Assembly (NCBI GenBank): GCA_963675995.2
Contig: CAXXIY010000001.1
Location: 3,038,001 to 3,102,000 of the forward strand
Reading direction: 5' to 3'
DNA length: 64,000 bases
From: JAAFHB01 sp963675995
Lineage (GTDB): Bacteria > Bacteroidota > Bacteroidia > Bacteroidales > Prolixibacteraceae
The notes under the pieces are model-generated. The model worked only from the letters and a program-made list of their open reading frames with translations, ran no database searches and was not told where the DNA came from. How positions within the stretch are numbered: the stretch's first letter is position 1; each line of letters begins with the position of its first letter. Made by a program: the position numbers and the translations under genes. Of this stretch, positions 44,561-52,383 are shown piece after piece.

Positions 44561-44568
44561 ATGATCGG
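44561..44568 (-). promoter_or_regulatory. Candidate operator half-site near the deoR promoter
   Basis: ATGATCGG on the plus strand matches, in seven of eight bases, the inverse (ATGATCGT) of the ACGATCAT units at 44686-44704. It lies at the expected transcription start of the deoR-aminotransferase arm. Autoregulation by the DeoR protein is inferred. Confidence 0.4.
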
Positions 44569-44574
44569 ATACAA

Positions 44575-44605
44575 CAAAAATATTCATATTCAATCATAAA
44601 AACAA
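44575..44605 (-). promoter_or_regulatory. Promoter of the deoR-aminotransferase-dehydrogenase-isomerase arm
   Basis: On the minus strand TATTTTTG (44575-44582) fits the -7 TAnnTTTG box and TTG (44603-44605) fits the -33 element with 20 bases between. The start of transcription would be near 44568, about 30 bases before the ATG at 44538. Confidence 0.55.
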
Positions 44606-44633
44606 TAAATCAGTAATTTTTTTAAATTATTAT

Positions 44634-44664
44634 TTTGCATATATATTTAATATTAATACTTTTG
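44634..44664 (+). promoter_or_regulatory. Promoter of the aldolase-kinase arm
   Basis: TTTG at 44634-44637, 19 bases, then TACTTTTG at 44657-44664: an exact match to the Bacteroidota housekeeping promoter TTTG-N19-TAnnTTTG. Transcription should start near 44671, leaving a leader of about 57 bases before the ATG at 44728 that includes the operator-like repeats. Confidence 0.75.
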
Positions 44665-44685
44665 GCTTATTATAAAGATAATAAT

Positions 44686-44704
44686 AACGATCATAAACGA
44701 TCAT
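44686..44704 (+). promoter_or_regulatory. Tandem ACGATCAT operator-like repeats
   Basis: AACGATCAT at 44686-44694 is followed directly by AAACGATCAT at 44695-44704, so the 8-base core ACGATCAT recurs with a 10-base period, one helical turn. They lie just downstream of the aldolase transcription start, where a bound repressor would block elongation. The DeoR protein encoded 150 bases away is the natural candidate; binding is inferred. Confidence 0.55.
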
Positions 44705-44727
44705 ATATTAACCTCAATTAGTAGGAT

Positions 44728-45543
44728 ATGAACGGGAAACATTTGAGACTTGAGAAGCTTTTCAACAGGAATGAAAATGCTGTAATTGTTGCAATTGATC
44801 ATGGTTTGTTCGACGGACCAATACCAGGTATGATAGATTTAAAGAAAACGGCTGAAAAAATAAATCCTTGTGTCGACGGGGTTCTGTTAAGTCCGGGAAT
44901 GCTGAAACACCTCCGTTTTGCATTCAATTACAAGGGTGCTCCTATGCCAATTGTGAGGCTCAACTGGAGTTCTGTGTACTGTTTTCACTGGAATTATAAT
45001 CAGGCGAATACAGTTATTGCCCAAACGGTTGAACAAGCCGTTGCCAACGGAGCCGAAATTGTGCTCGCTTCACTTACCTTACAGACCGGAAGCGAAGAGG
45101 TGGATACCCGGAATGTGGAAATTTACAGCCGGCTGGTTAATGAGGCCAATAAATGGGGGATTCCGGTTATTGGAGAGTACTTCCCCACCCATTCGGGAAC
45201 ACTTTCCAAAGAACAGATGCACGAACAGGTTTACACCTCATGCAGAATTCTTAGCGAGCTGGGTTGTGATATGATCAAGACATTTAATACTTTTGATTTC
45301 AGGAAGGTAACCGAAAGTTGTCCCGTTCCAGTTTTTGGTCTAGGTGCAGAAAAAATGCCACTCCAGGTTCAGGCACTCCAATTGGCGGCCAACGAAATAC
45401 GTGATGGTGCACGTGGAGTTGTTTTTGGCCGGAACGCTACTCAGGTCAAAGATCCTTTTGCTTTTCAGGAGGCCCTTTGTGAAGTGGTAAAAAAAGGTCT
45501 GTCACCTGAAGAGGCAATTATCAGATATCAACTTGTCGATTAA
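44728..45543 (+). CDS. Class I aldolase of the DhnA/LsrF/FbaB superfamily
   Basis: A 271-residue TIM-barrel aldolase. AVIVAIDHGLFDGPIPGM is the DhnA-family N-terminal signature, and Lys184 in DMIKTFNT is the expected Schiff-base lysine. GARGVVFGRNATQ forms the phosphate site near the C-terminus. Family members act on fructose bisphosphate, AI-2 phosphate (LsrF) or aminoheptulosonate precursors. Followed by an FGGY kinase, it is likely to cleave a ketose 1-phosphate. Product identity cannot be read from sequence. Confidence 0.87.
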   Translation: MNGKHLRLEKLFNRNENAVIVAIDHGLFDGPIPGMIDLKKTAEKINPCVDGVLLSPGMLKHLRFAFNYKGAPMPIVRLNWSSVYCFHWNYNQANTVIAQTVEQAVANGAEIVLASLTLQTGSEEVDTRNVEIYSRLVNEANKWGIPVIGEYFPTHSGTLSKEQMHEQVYTSCRILSELGCDMIKTFNTFDFRKVTESCPVPVFGLGAEKMPLQVQALQLAANEIRDGARGVVFGRNATQVKDPFAFQEALCEVVKKGLSPEEAIIRYQLVD

Positions 45544-45559
45544 GAAAAAAGGTTGCAGA

Positions 45560-47086
45560 ATGAATCCTGGCAATATCTCCTATACGATAGGAATTGATGT
45601 CGGAACAACTTCAATAAAGGGTGTTCTGTTGAACAGTTCAGGTAACCTGATGGTTACAACAGCAAAGGAGTACACGCTTGAATCTGCCGCTCAGGATTTG
45701 TGTGAAGTTGATCCTGAAATCTATTGGAGCATTTCATGTTTCTTAATCCGTGAATTATTAGAGAATTCATCGATTAACTCTGCACAAGTGAAAGGAATTG
45801 CTTTCTCAAGTCAGGGTGAAACCCTTATCGTGACTGATCAAAGCGGAAGACCGTTAAGGAAAGCAATCGTATGGCTCGATAACAGATCGGTGAACGAAGC
45901 AAAGGAGATCGAGCAGAAATTCGGGAGCCAGCTCATTATGGATATTACCGGACAACCCGAAGTTGTGGCTACCTGGCCTGCAACCCGGATTCTTTGGTTA
46001 CGGAAAAATGAACCGGAAACCTTTGCAAAGAGTTACAAATTTCTTTTGGTTGAAGATTATCTCCTTTATCGGTTGACCGGCATTTTCTGCACTGAGCATT
46101 CCCTATCCTCTTCTACCCTTTATTTCGATATCCATCAGAAAATCTGGTGGAAGGAGATGCTGATGTTCCTGGGGATCACTCAGGAGAACCTGCCTGACCT
46201 TAAACCATCCGGTTCCGTGGTTGGAATACTTACAGCAGAGGCCATCATCGCTACGGGACTGACGGGAAATACGCTTGTTGTTACTGGTGCCTACGATCAT
46301 CCGGCCGGTGCAATTGGCGCCGGAAATATCCATCCCGGGACGATAACCTTAACGCTGGGCGCCTCGATGGCCATGTGTGTAACACTTACCAAACCGCTTA
46401 GAGACCTTTCGTTAAAAATCCCTTGCCAGTGTCATGCCGTTCCCGGGATGTATTTTCTTTTGCCCTACACCCAGACTGCAGGAATGGTGCTTAAATGGTT
46501 TAAAGATGAGTTCTTTGTCAGTGAGCCTCCTGCGGCCGGGCAGGAGAATTGCAATCCATATCCACTAATGGATCAGCTCGCCGGATCGATACCTCCGGGA
46601 TCAGATGGATTATTGATGCTTCCCCACTTAATGGGCACAGGCTCTCCGGAATTCAACCAGAAGGCAAAAGGGGCTTTTGTCGGGATCAATTTGGGAACTT
46701 CAAAGGGCCATTTTATCCGTGCTATCCTCGAAGCCATTGCATTTGCAATTAATCACAACCTGGTTGCCCTGGAAAAAAAGGGGATCCTTGCTGATAAGAT
46801 AATATTGCTTGGTGGTGGAGGCAGAAGTCCGATCTGGTGCCAGATGATTGCCGATGTAACCGGTATTCAGGTCGTAACGCTCAATCAATCGGAAAATGCC
46901 TCGGTTGGAGCGGCGATTCTTGCCGGCATTGGATCAGGAATATTTCAGGATCTGAAATCGGCCGGTGAAAAATGCTCGGAAATCAGAGAGAGATACCTTC
47001 CGGATCACCATAATCAATTCGTTTACAAGCAGCTGATGGAGAGATACTTGTTGCTTTCAAGATCGATTGAGCCCTTTTGGGAATAA
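45560..47086 (+). CDS. FGGY-family carbohydrate kinase
   Basis: A 508-residue sugar kinase. Start at 45560 (MNPGNISYTIGID), 16 bases after the aldolase stop; an in-frame ATG at 45533 would overlap the aldolase and lacks family similarity. Motifs: GIDVGTTSIKGVLL (phosphate loop), VWLDNRS, ITLTLGASMAM, and KIILLGGGGRSPIWCQMIAD with ENASVGAAILAG in the second domain. Closest in pattern to xylulokinase-like members. It should phosphorylate the ketose made by the isomerase-like protein, giving the aldolase substrate. Confidence 0.9.
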   Translation: MNPGNISYTIGIDVGTTSIKGVLLNSSGNLMVTTAKEYTLESAAQDLCEVDPEIYWSISCFLIRELLENSSINSAQVKGIAFSSQGETLIVTDQSGRPLRKAIVWLDNRSVNEAKEIEQKFGSQLIMDITGQPEVVATWPATRILWLRKNEPETFAKSYKFLLVEDYLLYRLTGIFCTEHSLSSSTLYFDIHQKIWWKEMLMFLGITQENLPDLKPSGSVVGILTAEAIIATGLTGNTLVVTGAYDHPAGAIGAGNIHPGTITLTLGASMAMCVTLTKPLRDLSLKIPCQCHAVPGMYFLLPYTQTAGMVLKWFKDEFFVSEPPAAGQENCNPYPLMDQLAGSIPPGSDGLLMLPHLMGTGSPEFNQKAKGAFVGINLGTSKGHFIRAILEAIAFAINHNLVALEKKGILADKIILLGGGGRSPIWCQMIADVTGIQVVTLNQSENASVGAAILAGIGSGIFQDLKSAGEKCSEIRERYLPDHHNQFVYKQLMERYLLLSRSIEPFWE

Positions 47087-47156
47087 TCAACCCCATTCCC
47101 ACGAATTTTTCCTCCAATTTTTTTCTTCCCATTTAGGAGATATTAATAGTATTTAT

Positions 47157-47164
47157 TACTTTTG
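47157..47164 (+). promoter_or_regulatory. Possible -7 box of the compact GH51 gene
   Basis: TACTTTTG fits TAnnTTTG and lies in the 222-base spacer after the kinase, about 145 bases before the GH51 start. A -33 TTTG at the right distance is not clear. It hints that the GH51 has its own promoter. Confidence 0.3.
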
Positions 47165-47308
47165 ATCTTTCTGAAACCATCTCAAAATCTGATTTTGGTT
47201 GAATTGTAATCCTGATTACAGGTCAGTTGCAGATATGGTAAAGGACATTTAAACAGCTAATTAGATCCATAAAATATTTATATCAGGTATAATTTACTTT
47301 TAAAACAG

Positions 47309-48850
47309 ATGAGTATGAAAAAAATGAGTTGCAATTGGATATTCATGATTGCTTTTTTAATCTCCCTTCCGATTTTGGGCATTTCCCAGAATAAGATTAT
47401 TATTCATGCAGACCAGCCGGGATCGAAAATCGACAAGGCAATTTATGGCCACTTTGCCGAGCACCTTGGACATTGTATTTATGGTGGAATTTATGTTGGT
47501 GAAAATTCCCCAATTCCAAATACTAAAGGGTTTCGTTTGGACGTTGTCGGTGCATTAAAGGATTTAAAAGTTCCGTTGGTTCGGTGGCCGGGGGGATGTT
47601 TTGCCGATACGTACCATTGGAAAGATGGGATCGGGCCAAAGGCTGATCGCCCTTCAATAATTAATGTACACTGGGGTGGAGTAACCGAGGATAACAGCTT
47701 TGGGACCCATGAGTTTCTTGATTTTTGCGAATTGATAGGTGCTGATCCTTATGTTTGTCTGAATGTCGGGAGCGGTACAGTTCAGGAGGCTGCAGAGTGG
47801 ATTGAATATGTAACTTCATCCAGCGAAAGCCCGATGACCAAGCTGCGCAAAAAAAATGGGCGTGAAAAACCATGGAACGTAAAATACTGGTCAGCGGGTA
47901 ACGAAACCTGGGGTTGTGGTGGCAATATGCGTCCTGAATATTATGCGGACCTTTACCGTCAGTACTCCTCCTACATGCGTGCCCCGGGTATTTTTAAAAT
48001 TGCAAGCGGAGCCAATACCGAGGATTACAAATGGACCGATGTATTAATGAGGGAGGCAAGTCGCAATATGAATGGCATATCACTCCATTACTATACGGTT
48101 CCCAGGGTCTGGAATAAGAAAGGATCTGCAACCCAATTTAATGATTCAGTGTGGTTTGTGACTTTGCAAAAAACCCTCAAAATGGAGGAGCTCGTTACAA
48201 AGCATTCTGAAGTCATGGATAAATATGACCCTTCTAAAAAAGTGGGTCTTCTGGTCGACGAATGGGGTACGTGGTACGATGTTGAGCCGGGGACAAATCC
48301 CGGATTCCTATACCAGCAGAACACTTTGCGTGATGCACTCGTGGCCGGTATTAACCTCAATATTTTCAATAACCATTCCGACAGGGTAAGAATGAGTAAT
48401 ATCGCACAGATGATCAATGTGTTGCAATCGGTTATTCTGACCAAAGAGAAGGAGATGGTTCTTACTCCAACTTACTATGTGTTTAAAATGTACAGTGTTC
48501 ACCAGGATGCAACTATGTTACCTATTGAGATCAGGTGCGGAAAATATAGCTTGGGGACCGAGTCACTGGACGCTATTAATGGTTCGGCTTCCATTAAAGA
48601 AGGAGTGATCAGTATTACCCTTTGTAACCTCGATCCGGCCAAATCACAAAACGTCAGTTTTGAGTTTTCGGGAGCAAAATTTTCCAATGTATCCGGCAAG
48701 ATCGTAACGGCCAATAAAATAAATGCCTACAACGATTTCGGGAAGAAAGATGAAGTTAATCTGACCGAATTTACCAACGCAAAACTGAATAAAGGTCAAT
48801 TGGAGGCAGTACTCCCTGCAAAATCTGTTGTGCTGATTCAATTAAAATAG
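47309..48850 (+). CDS. abfA: GH51 alpha-L-arabinofuranosidase, compact type with signal peptide
   Basis: A 513-residue GH51 without the N-terminal carbohydrate-binding domain of the two copies in the main locus. The barrel starts IYGHFAEHLGHCIYGGIY, as in classic intracellular AbfA enzymes. Catalytic residues are Glu199 in SAGNETWG and Glu318 in LVDEWGTW. Unlike those enzymes it carries a signal peptide (FMIAFLISLPILGIS), so it acts in the periplasm on short arabino-oligosaccharides. A second start three codons in (47315) is possible. It follows the sugar kinase operon on the plus strand and may feed L-arabinose to that pathway. Confidence 0.92.
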   Translation: MSMKKMSCNWIFMIAFLISLPILGISQNKIIIHADQPGSKIDKAIYGHFAEHLGHCIYGGIYVGENSPIPNTKGFRLDVVGALKDLKVPLVRWPGGCFADTYHWKDGIGPKADRPSIINVHWGGVTEDNSFGTHEFLDFCELIGADPYVCLNVGSGTVQEAAEWIEYVTSSSESPMTKLRKKNGREKPWNVKYWSAGNETWGCGGNMRPEYYADLYRQYSSYMRAPGIFKIASGANTEDYKWTDVLMREASRNMNGISLHYYTVPRVWNKKGSATQFNDSVWFVTLQKTLKMEELVTKHSEVMDKYDPSKKVGLLVDEWGTWYDVEPGTNPGFLYQQNTLRDALVAGINLNIFNNHSDRVRMSNIAQMINVLQSVILTKEKEMVLTPTYYVFKMYSVHQDATMLPIEIRCGKYSLGTESLDAINGSASIKEGVISITLCNLDPAKSQNVSFEFSGAKFSNVSGKIVTANKINAYNDFGKKDEVNLTEFTNAKLNKGQLEAVLPAKSVVLIQLK

Positions 48851-48860
48851 ATGACCATTT

Positions 48861-48898
48861 AGATTGAAGAGACGCATCATCGTGCGTCTCTTCAATCT
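48861..48898. terminator. Bidirectional terminator between GH51 and ugpQ-like
   Basis: AGATTGAAGAGACGCA (48861-48876), a six-base loop, and the exact reverse complement (48883-48898), with A and T runs on both sides. The 16-base stem lies between convergent genes and should stop transcription from both. Confidence 0.85.
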
Positions 48899-48918
48899 TT
48901 TAATTATTGGATAATCAA

Positions 48919-49713
48919 TTATTTAGACTGGTTGTTAGTTGCCGCCATTTGTTCCTTCAACCAGGTTGGCCGGTTAGTTGTGATCACATTCACACCCAGA
49001 TCTTTCATCCGGTTTGCTTCAGCAAAATCATCAACAGTCCAGCACCATAATTTGAGATTAGCTTTGATAACCTCGCTAACCAATTGTTGGTCAATAATTT
49101 TTGAAAGAAGATCAACCCCGTCGAGTTTGTTCTTTTGTATTTCTGGTATTCTTTTCAACACCTCTTCCTTTGAACCCGAGAGATAATAACAGGGAACATC
49201 AGGAAACAGTGATTTTGCCTGGCTGATGGTTTCAAAGCCAAATCCAATGAAAGCAATATTTCCCTCTTTCCAGTATTTGCTGATTACTTTCTGAAGTTCA
49301 GGAAATACCTCCTTTCCACATTTAATTTCAATGACCAGTAATTGCCCTTTTTTAATGGTTTTGAGGACATCCTTCAATAAGGGGATCGTTTGACCCTCAA
49401 AAAATGGGGAATTGGTTGAAGCGAGTTTGATGTTGAGTTCCTTCAGATCAGACCAGTTGCATTTGGCAATTTCCAGTTTTTTGTTTGTCAGGCGTCCGGT
49501 GTTCCCATCGTGCCACAATACGATTTGGTGGTCTTTGGTGAGTTGAATATCGCATTCAGCTCCGTCGCATCCCAATTCAGCGGCAAGTTTAATGGCAGCC
49601 AGCGAATTTTCTGGGGCATAATACGATGCCCCCCGGTGAGCAATATATTTAATTTGCCCGTTGGATACCATGCTGAACAACAAAAGAAAGCAGATAATTA
49701 AAGAAGATTTCAT
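48919..49713 (-). CDS. Glycerophosphodiester phosphodiesterase, secreted
   Basis: A 264-residue GDPD-family enzyme with signal peptide MKSSLIICFLLLFSMV. Motifs YIAHRGASYYAPENSLAA and GAECDIQLTKDHQIVLWHDG hold the metal-binding glutamates and catalytic histidines of the TIM-barrel family. It hydrolyses phospholipid headgroup diesters to glycerol 3-phosphate. It follows the DUF1080 lipoprotein gene by 12 bases and shares its transcript, a pairing that recurs in Bacteroidota sugar loci. Confidence 0.92.
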   Translation of the reverse strand: MKSSLIICFLLLFSMVSNGQIKYIAHRGASYYAPENSLAAIKLAAELGCDGAECDIQLTKDHQIVLWHDGNTGRLTNKKLEIAKCNWSDLKELNIKLASTNSPFFEGQTIPLLKDVLKTIKKGQLLVIEIKCGKEVFPELQKVISKYWKEGNIAFIGFGFETISQAKSLFPDVPCYYLSGSKEEVLKRIPEIQKNKLDGVDLLSKIIDQQLVSEVIKANLKLWCWTVDDFAEANRMKDLGVNVITTNRPTWLKEQMAATNNQSK

Positions 49714-49725
49714 TGTAATATAAAA

Positions 49726-50991
49726 CTAAAGAGGTTGGATCACCAGATTCTTCCATTGTACTTTTATTCCTCCGCCGTCGTGGATCTGGAGCGCAATGCG
49801 TCCGTTGGCTTTCCCGATCAATGAATCGTTGAGGTGGGTCATCTCCTGTCCGTTGAGCCATGTAGTGACCTCTGATCCAACAACCTTGATGCGCATGGTA
49901 TTCCATTCGCCTGGTTTCAGGATGTTCTCTTTATCCTCGGGAATCTGGTGCAACCAACCACGTCCGTAAGATTCGTAAATTCCTCCCGAGTCGTTACCTT
50001 TAGGGGCAACTTCACATTGCCATCCTGAAATGGTCGTTCCCGTGACCGTTGAGCGAAAGAAAATACCGCTATTCCCATTCGATACCTGTTTAAAATCGAC
50101 CGAAAGATCAAAGTCTTTATAGTAGAATTGAGTTCCCAGATATCCGTATTTTTTATCGGGACCGCTTTCACAGATCAACAAACTATCCTGAACGAACCAC
50201 TTTTCTGTTCCGTAGGCAATCCAGTTTGACAAATCTACACCATTAAAAAGTGCAACCGACGGTTTAGCTTTTTTGGGAAGTTCCTTGATTTTCATATTCC
50301 TGAACCAGATTTTGCTTCCATGATCCTGCAAGGCAATGTATCCGGTTTCCGAAAGACCATATTCAGGTGCCATATTCCACTTTCCACTGTTTTTTAATTT
50401 GAACCATTCGGGTGTCCATGCCTCGAATTCAACAATTTTAGCCCCATTCAGCCAATGTTCCACGTGGCCGTTGTCGAATATAATTCGGGTGTTGTTCCAT
50501 TTTCCCACCGGATTTAATTTTTTCACCTTAGGATCTGCCACATGCATGGCATAATCAGCACCAGTCAGTTGCCAGTCTTCAACTTTTTGCGGAAAGCCAA
50601 CATCGTCGAGTAGTTGGTATTCAGGCCCTGTCATATAGGGTGTTTTAAATTTTTTCCCTTCTATGACGTGGTAGATTACTCCACTATTCCCTTCTGCTGC
50701 AATTTTCCAGTCAAAATTCAATTCAAAATTGTCGTACTGTTTGTCAGTGACAATATATCCGGTAGAGTCGCTACCGGTACCGCTGGCTGCCAGACAACCA
50801 TCAATGGCGGACCATCCCGTAATGGCCTGTTCATTATAGTTTCTCCACCCTTTCATACTTTGGCCGTCGAACAAAAGTTTCCAGCCATCCAGCTTTTCCT
50901 GATCGGTTAATCCATTCTGCTTTTCTGCACAACTGCATACGATCGCAGCTATCAAAAGCATCCAGCTAAATAATGATGTTAGTTTTTTCAT
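49726..50991 (-). CDS. Lipoprotein with two DUF1080 (3-keto-disaccharide hydrolase) domains
   Basis: A 421-residue lipoprotein from the ATG at 50991 (lipobox in AAIVCSCAEKQ). It contains two copies of the LamG-like DUF1080 fold: WKLLFDGQSMKGWRNY to about residue 215, and SVALFNGVDLSNWIAYG to the end, each with NSG(V/I) and WNTMRI or WNNTRI signatures. DUF1080 proteins include hydrolases that cleave 3-keto-glycosides made by Gfo/Idh/MocA dehydrogenases. Such a partner lies at 63334, though far away. Confidence 0.87.
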   Translation of the reverse strand: MKKLTSLFSWMLLIAAIVCSCAEKQNGLTDQEKLDGWKLLFDGQSMKGWRNYNEQAITGWSAIDGCLAASGTGSDSTGYIVTDKQYDNFELNFDWKIAAEGNSGVIYHVIEGKKFKTPYMTGPEYQLLDDVGFPQKVEDWQLTGADYAMHVADPKVKKLNPVGKWNNTRIIFDNGHVEHWLNGAKIVEFEAWTPEWFKLKNSGKWNMAPEYGLSETGYIALQDHGSKIWFRNMKIKELPKKAKPSVALFNGVDLSNWIAYGTEKWFVQDSLLICESGPDKKYGYLGTQFYYKDFDLSVDFKQVSNGNSGIFFRSTVTGTTISGWQCEVAPKGNDSGGIYESYGRGWLHQIPEDKENILKPGEWNTMRIKVVGSEVTTWLNGQEMTHLNDSLIGKANGRIALQIHDGGGIKVQWKNLVIQPL

Positions 50992-51102
50992 TGTATTTTC
51001 TTGTTTGTAGTTACTCAAAGGTATAATATTTATGATTGAAAAGAGCAAAACCTAAAATCCAAAAATGGGTGATTTGGTCTGTTTTCATTTGCTACGCGCC
51101 GG

Positions 51103-51573
51103 TTATTCCAGCAGCTTAATCTCTTCATTGAAATCAAATTGTAAATCTTCATGAAGTGTAGCAATTGTTTTTTTGATCCGCTGTATCTGTCGCAGATAGA
51201 TATTTTTGATGGTGATGTTACCACGATAAGGGACCTCCTTTTTGAATTTCGTACAGAAATAGATCAGCAACTCCGCTTCGGTTCGTTTTTGCCCTGAATA
51301 CCTGATTCGTTGATTGGTGAACGCCAGCGTTTTCCGAACCCCTTTTTTTGTAAGATAGGGTGATGCACGGCTTATCTCCCTGAAGTGGAGATCCAGTTCA
51401 GTTTTAGTATTCCTGATATATTCGGGTTCATCATCTGCCTCGAAAAGGAGGTAGGAGAGGAGTTCCTTATTCTCCTTCTTATACCTTGCCAGCCTGAGAC
51501 ATAGGTCAGGTAACAGTGCAGTCGGTACATTGTTTAATGCCCGTCTCAGTTCGGAAAGAGAGGCTGTGGTCAT
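51103..51573 (-). CDS. Conserved hypothetical cytoplasmic protein
   Basis: A 156-residue, basic, mostly helical protein without signal or membrane segment. I do not recognise a named family. Its ATG overlaps the stop of the DUF3820 gene in an ATGA junction, so the two are translationally coupled. The pair is of unknown function. Confidence 0.7.
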   Translation of the reverse strand: MTTASLSELRRALNNVPTALLPDLCLRLARYKKENKELLSYLLFEADDEPEYIRNTKTELDLHFREISRASPYLTKKGVRKTLAFTNQRIRYSGQKRTEAELLIYFCTKFKKEVPYRGNITIKNIYLRQIQRIKKTIATLHEDLQFDFNEEIKLLE

Positions 51574-51800
51574 TGTTTAAACCTGCTTTTGCGTAGCGGA
51601 TGAAGTAAATACTCAAGGCCATTCAGCTTAATTTCGTAAATCGTTTGTAACAAAATTCCCAGTTTGCCTTCAGGAAAACCCTTCTGTTCGAACCATTCGA
51701 GATACGAAACAGGCAGGTCACACAAAAGGGTACCCTTATATTTTCCAAAAGGCATCTGTATCCGGGTTAGTTGTATCAACAGGTTTGGATCGGGACTCAT
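51570..51800 (-). CDS. DUF3820-family small protein
   Basis: A 76-residue protein from the ATG at 51800, with MPFGKYKGTLLCDLPVSYLE, the core of DUF3820. That family is annotated as putative quorum-sensing-regulated virulence factors but its function is not established. A longer start at 51845 would overlap the HMA gene. The stop overlaps the next gene start by four bases (ATGA). Confidence 0.75.
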   Translation of the reverse strand: MSPDPNLLIQLTRIQMPFGKYKGTLLCDLPVSYLEWFEQKGFPEGKLGILLQTIYEIKLNGLEYLLHPLRKSRFKQ

Positions 51801-51807
51801 CTTTAAT

Positions 51808-52017
51808 TTATGCTTCTCCCATAAACTGATAACCGGCATCTTCAACCAGTTCCTTTATCTTCAGTTGATCGATTTCGCTACCCGAAACATTCACCTTTCC
51901 GCTTGCGGGATCGGCAGTTACCTCATCGACCCCGGCGATGGTTTTAATACTCTTCTCAACACGTGCCTTGCAGTGATTACAAGTCATTCCGGCTACTAAA
52001 TAAGTCTTGTTGGCCAT
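51808..52017 (-). CDS. Heavy-metal-associated (HMA) copper chaperone-like protein
   Basis: A 69-residue ferredoxin-fold protein with the metal site MTCNHC (CXXC) and the family pattern VEKSIKTIAGVDEVTAD. It resembles CopZ-type copper chaperones or the N-terminal domain of a P-type ATPase; no ATPase is encoded next to it. A start at 52026 is also in frame. It lies a few bases upstream of the DUF3820 gene. Confidence 0.85.
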   Translation of the reverse strand: MANKTYLVAGMTCNHCKARVEKSIKTIAGVDEVTADPASGKVNVSGSEIDQLKIKELVEDAGYQFMGEA

Positions 52018-52040
52018 ACTAATCATCTTTAAATCTGATT

Positions 52041-52211
52041 TCAGTTTTCAGTAATATTTCCCTTCATTTCGCTGAAGAGAGACCGGAACATGGCAAAATC
52101 ACCTGATCCCATTTGGGCCAGGGAGGCTATTCCCGGATCGAGCTCAAATATAACGCTAAATATTGTCCGGGCAGAATCTTTTATCGTAAAAAAAATCGGG
52201 GAAATGTAGGT
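52041..52211 (-). pseudogene. Possible remnant of a small gene upstream of the HMA gene
   Basis: An open frame of 56 codons ends at a TGA (52041-52043) and contains protein-like sequence (SARTIFSVIFELDPGIASLA, GDFAMFRSLFSEM) but no ATG before its last 25 residues. It may be the tail of a lost gene or a small protein with a non-standard start. The remaining part of the 366-base gap between 52018 and 52383 is AT-rich and shows no other gene. Confidence 0.25.
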
Positions 52212-52383
52212 TCACCCCAAGATTCAACTTAGGGTGATTAAAAATCCACAATGATGGCGCTTTAAAAACACAATTGGTAATTCAAACTTTTAATTTAACT
52301 TGCTGCAGGTATTAATTGAGTATCCGGTTACTGCCAGTGAGTGTTAACTAGTAAATTATTAAGACATTAAAATATTAAATGCA

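Noticed and set aside
44728..47086. An AI-2 (Lsr) quorum-sensing operon, since it has an LsrF-like aldolase, an FGGY kinase and a DeoR-type regulator.
   Set aside because: No LsrABCD transporter, LsrG or LsrB is present, and the isomerase, dehydrogenase and aminotransferase do not fit AI-2 processing.
47079..47101. TGGGAAT...ATTCCCA as the terminator of the kinase gene.
   Set aside because: The seven-base stem is weak and lacks a following T run of convincing length.
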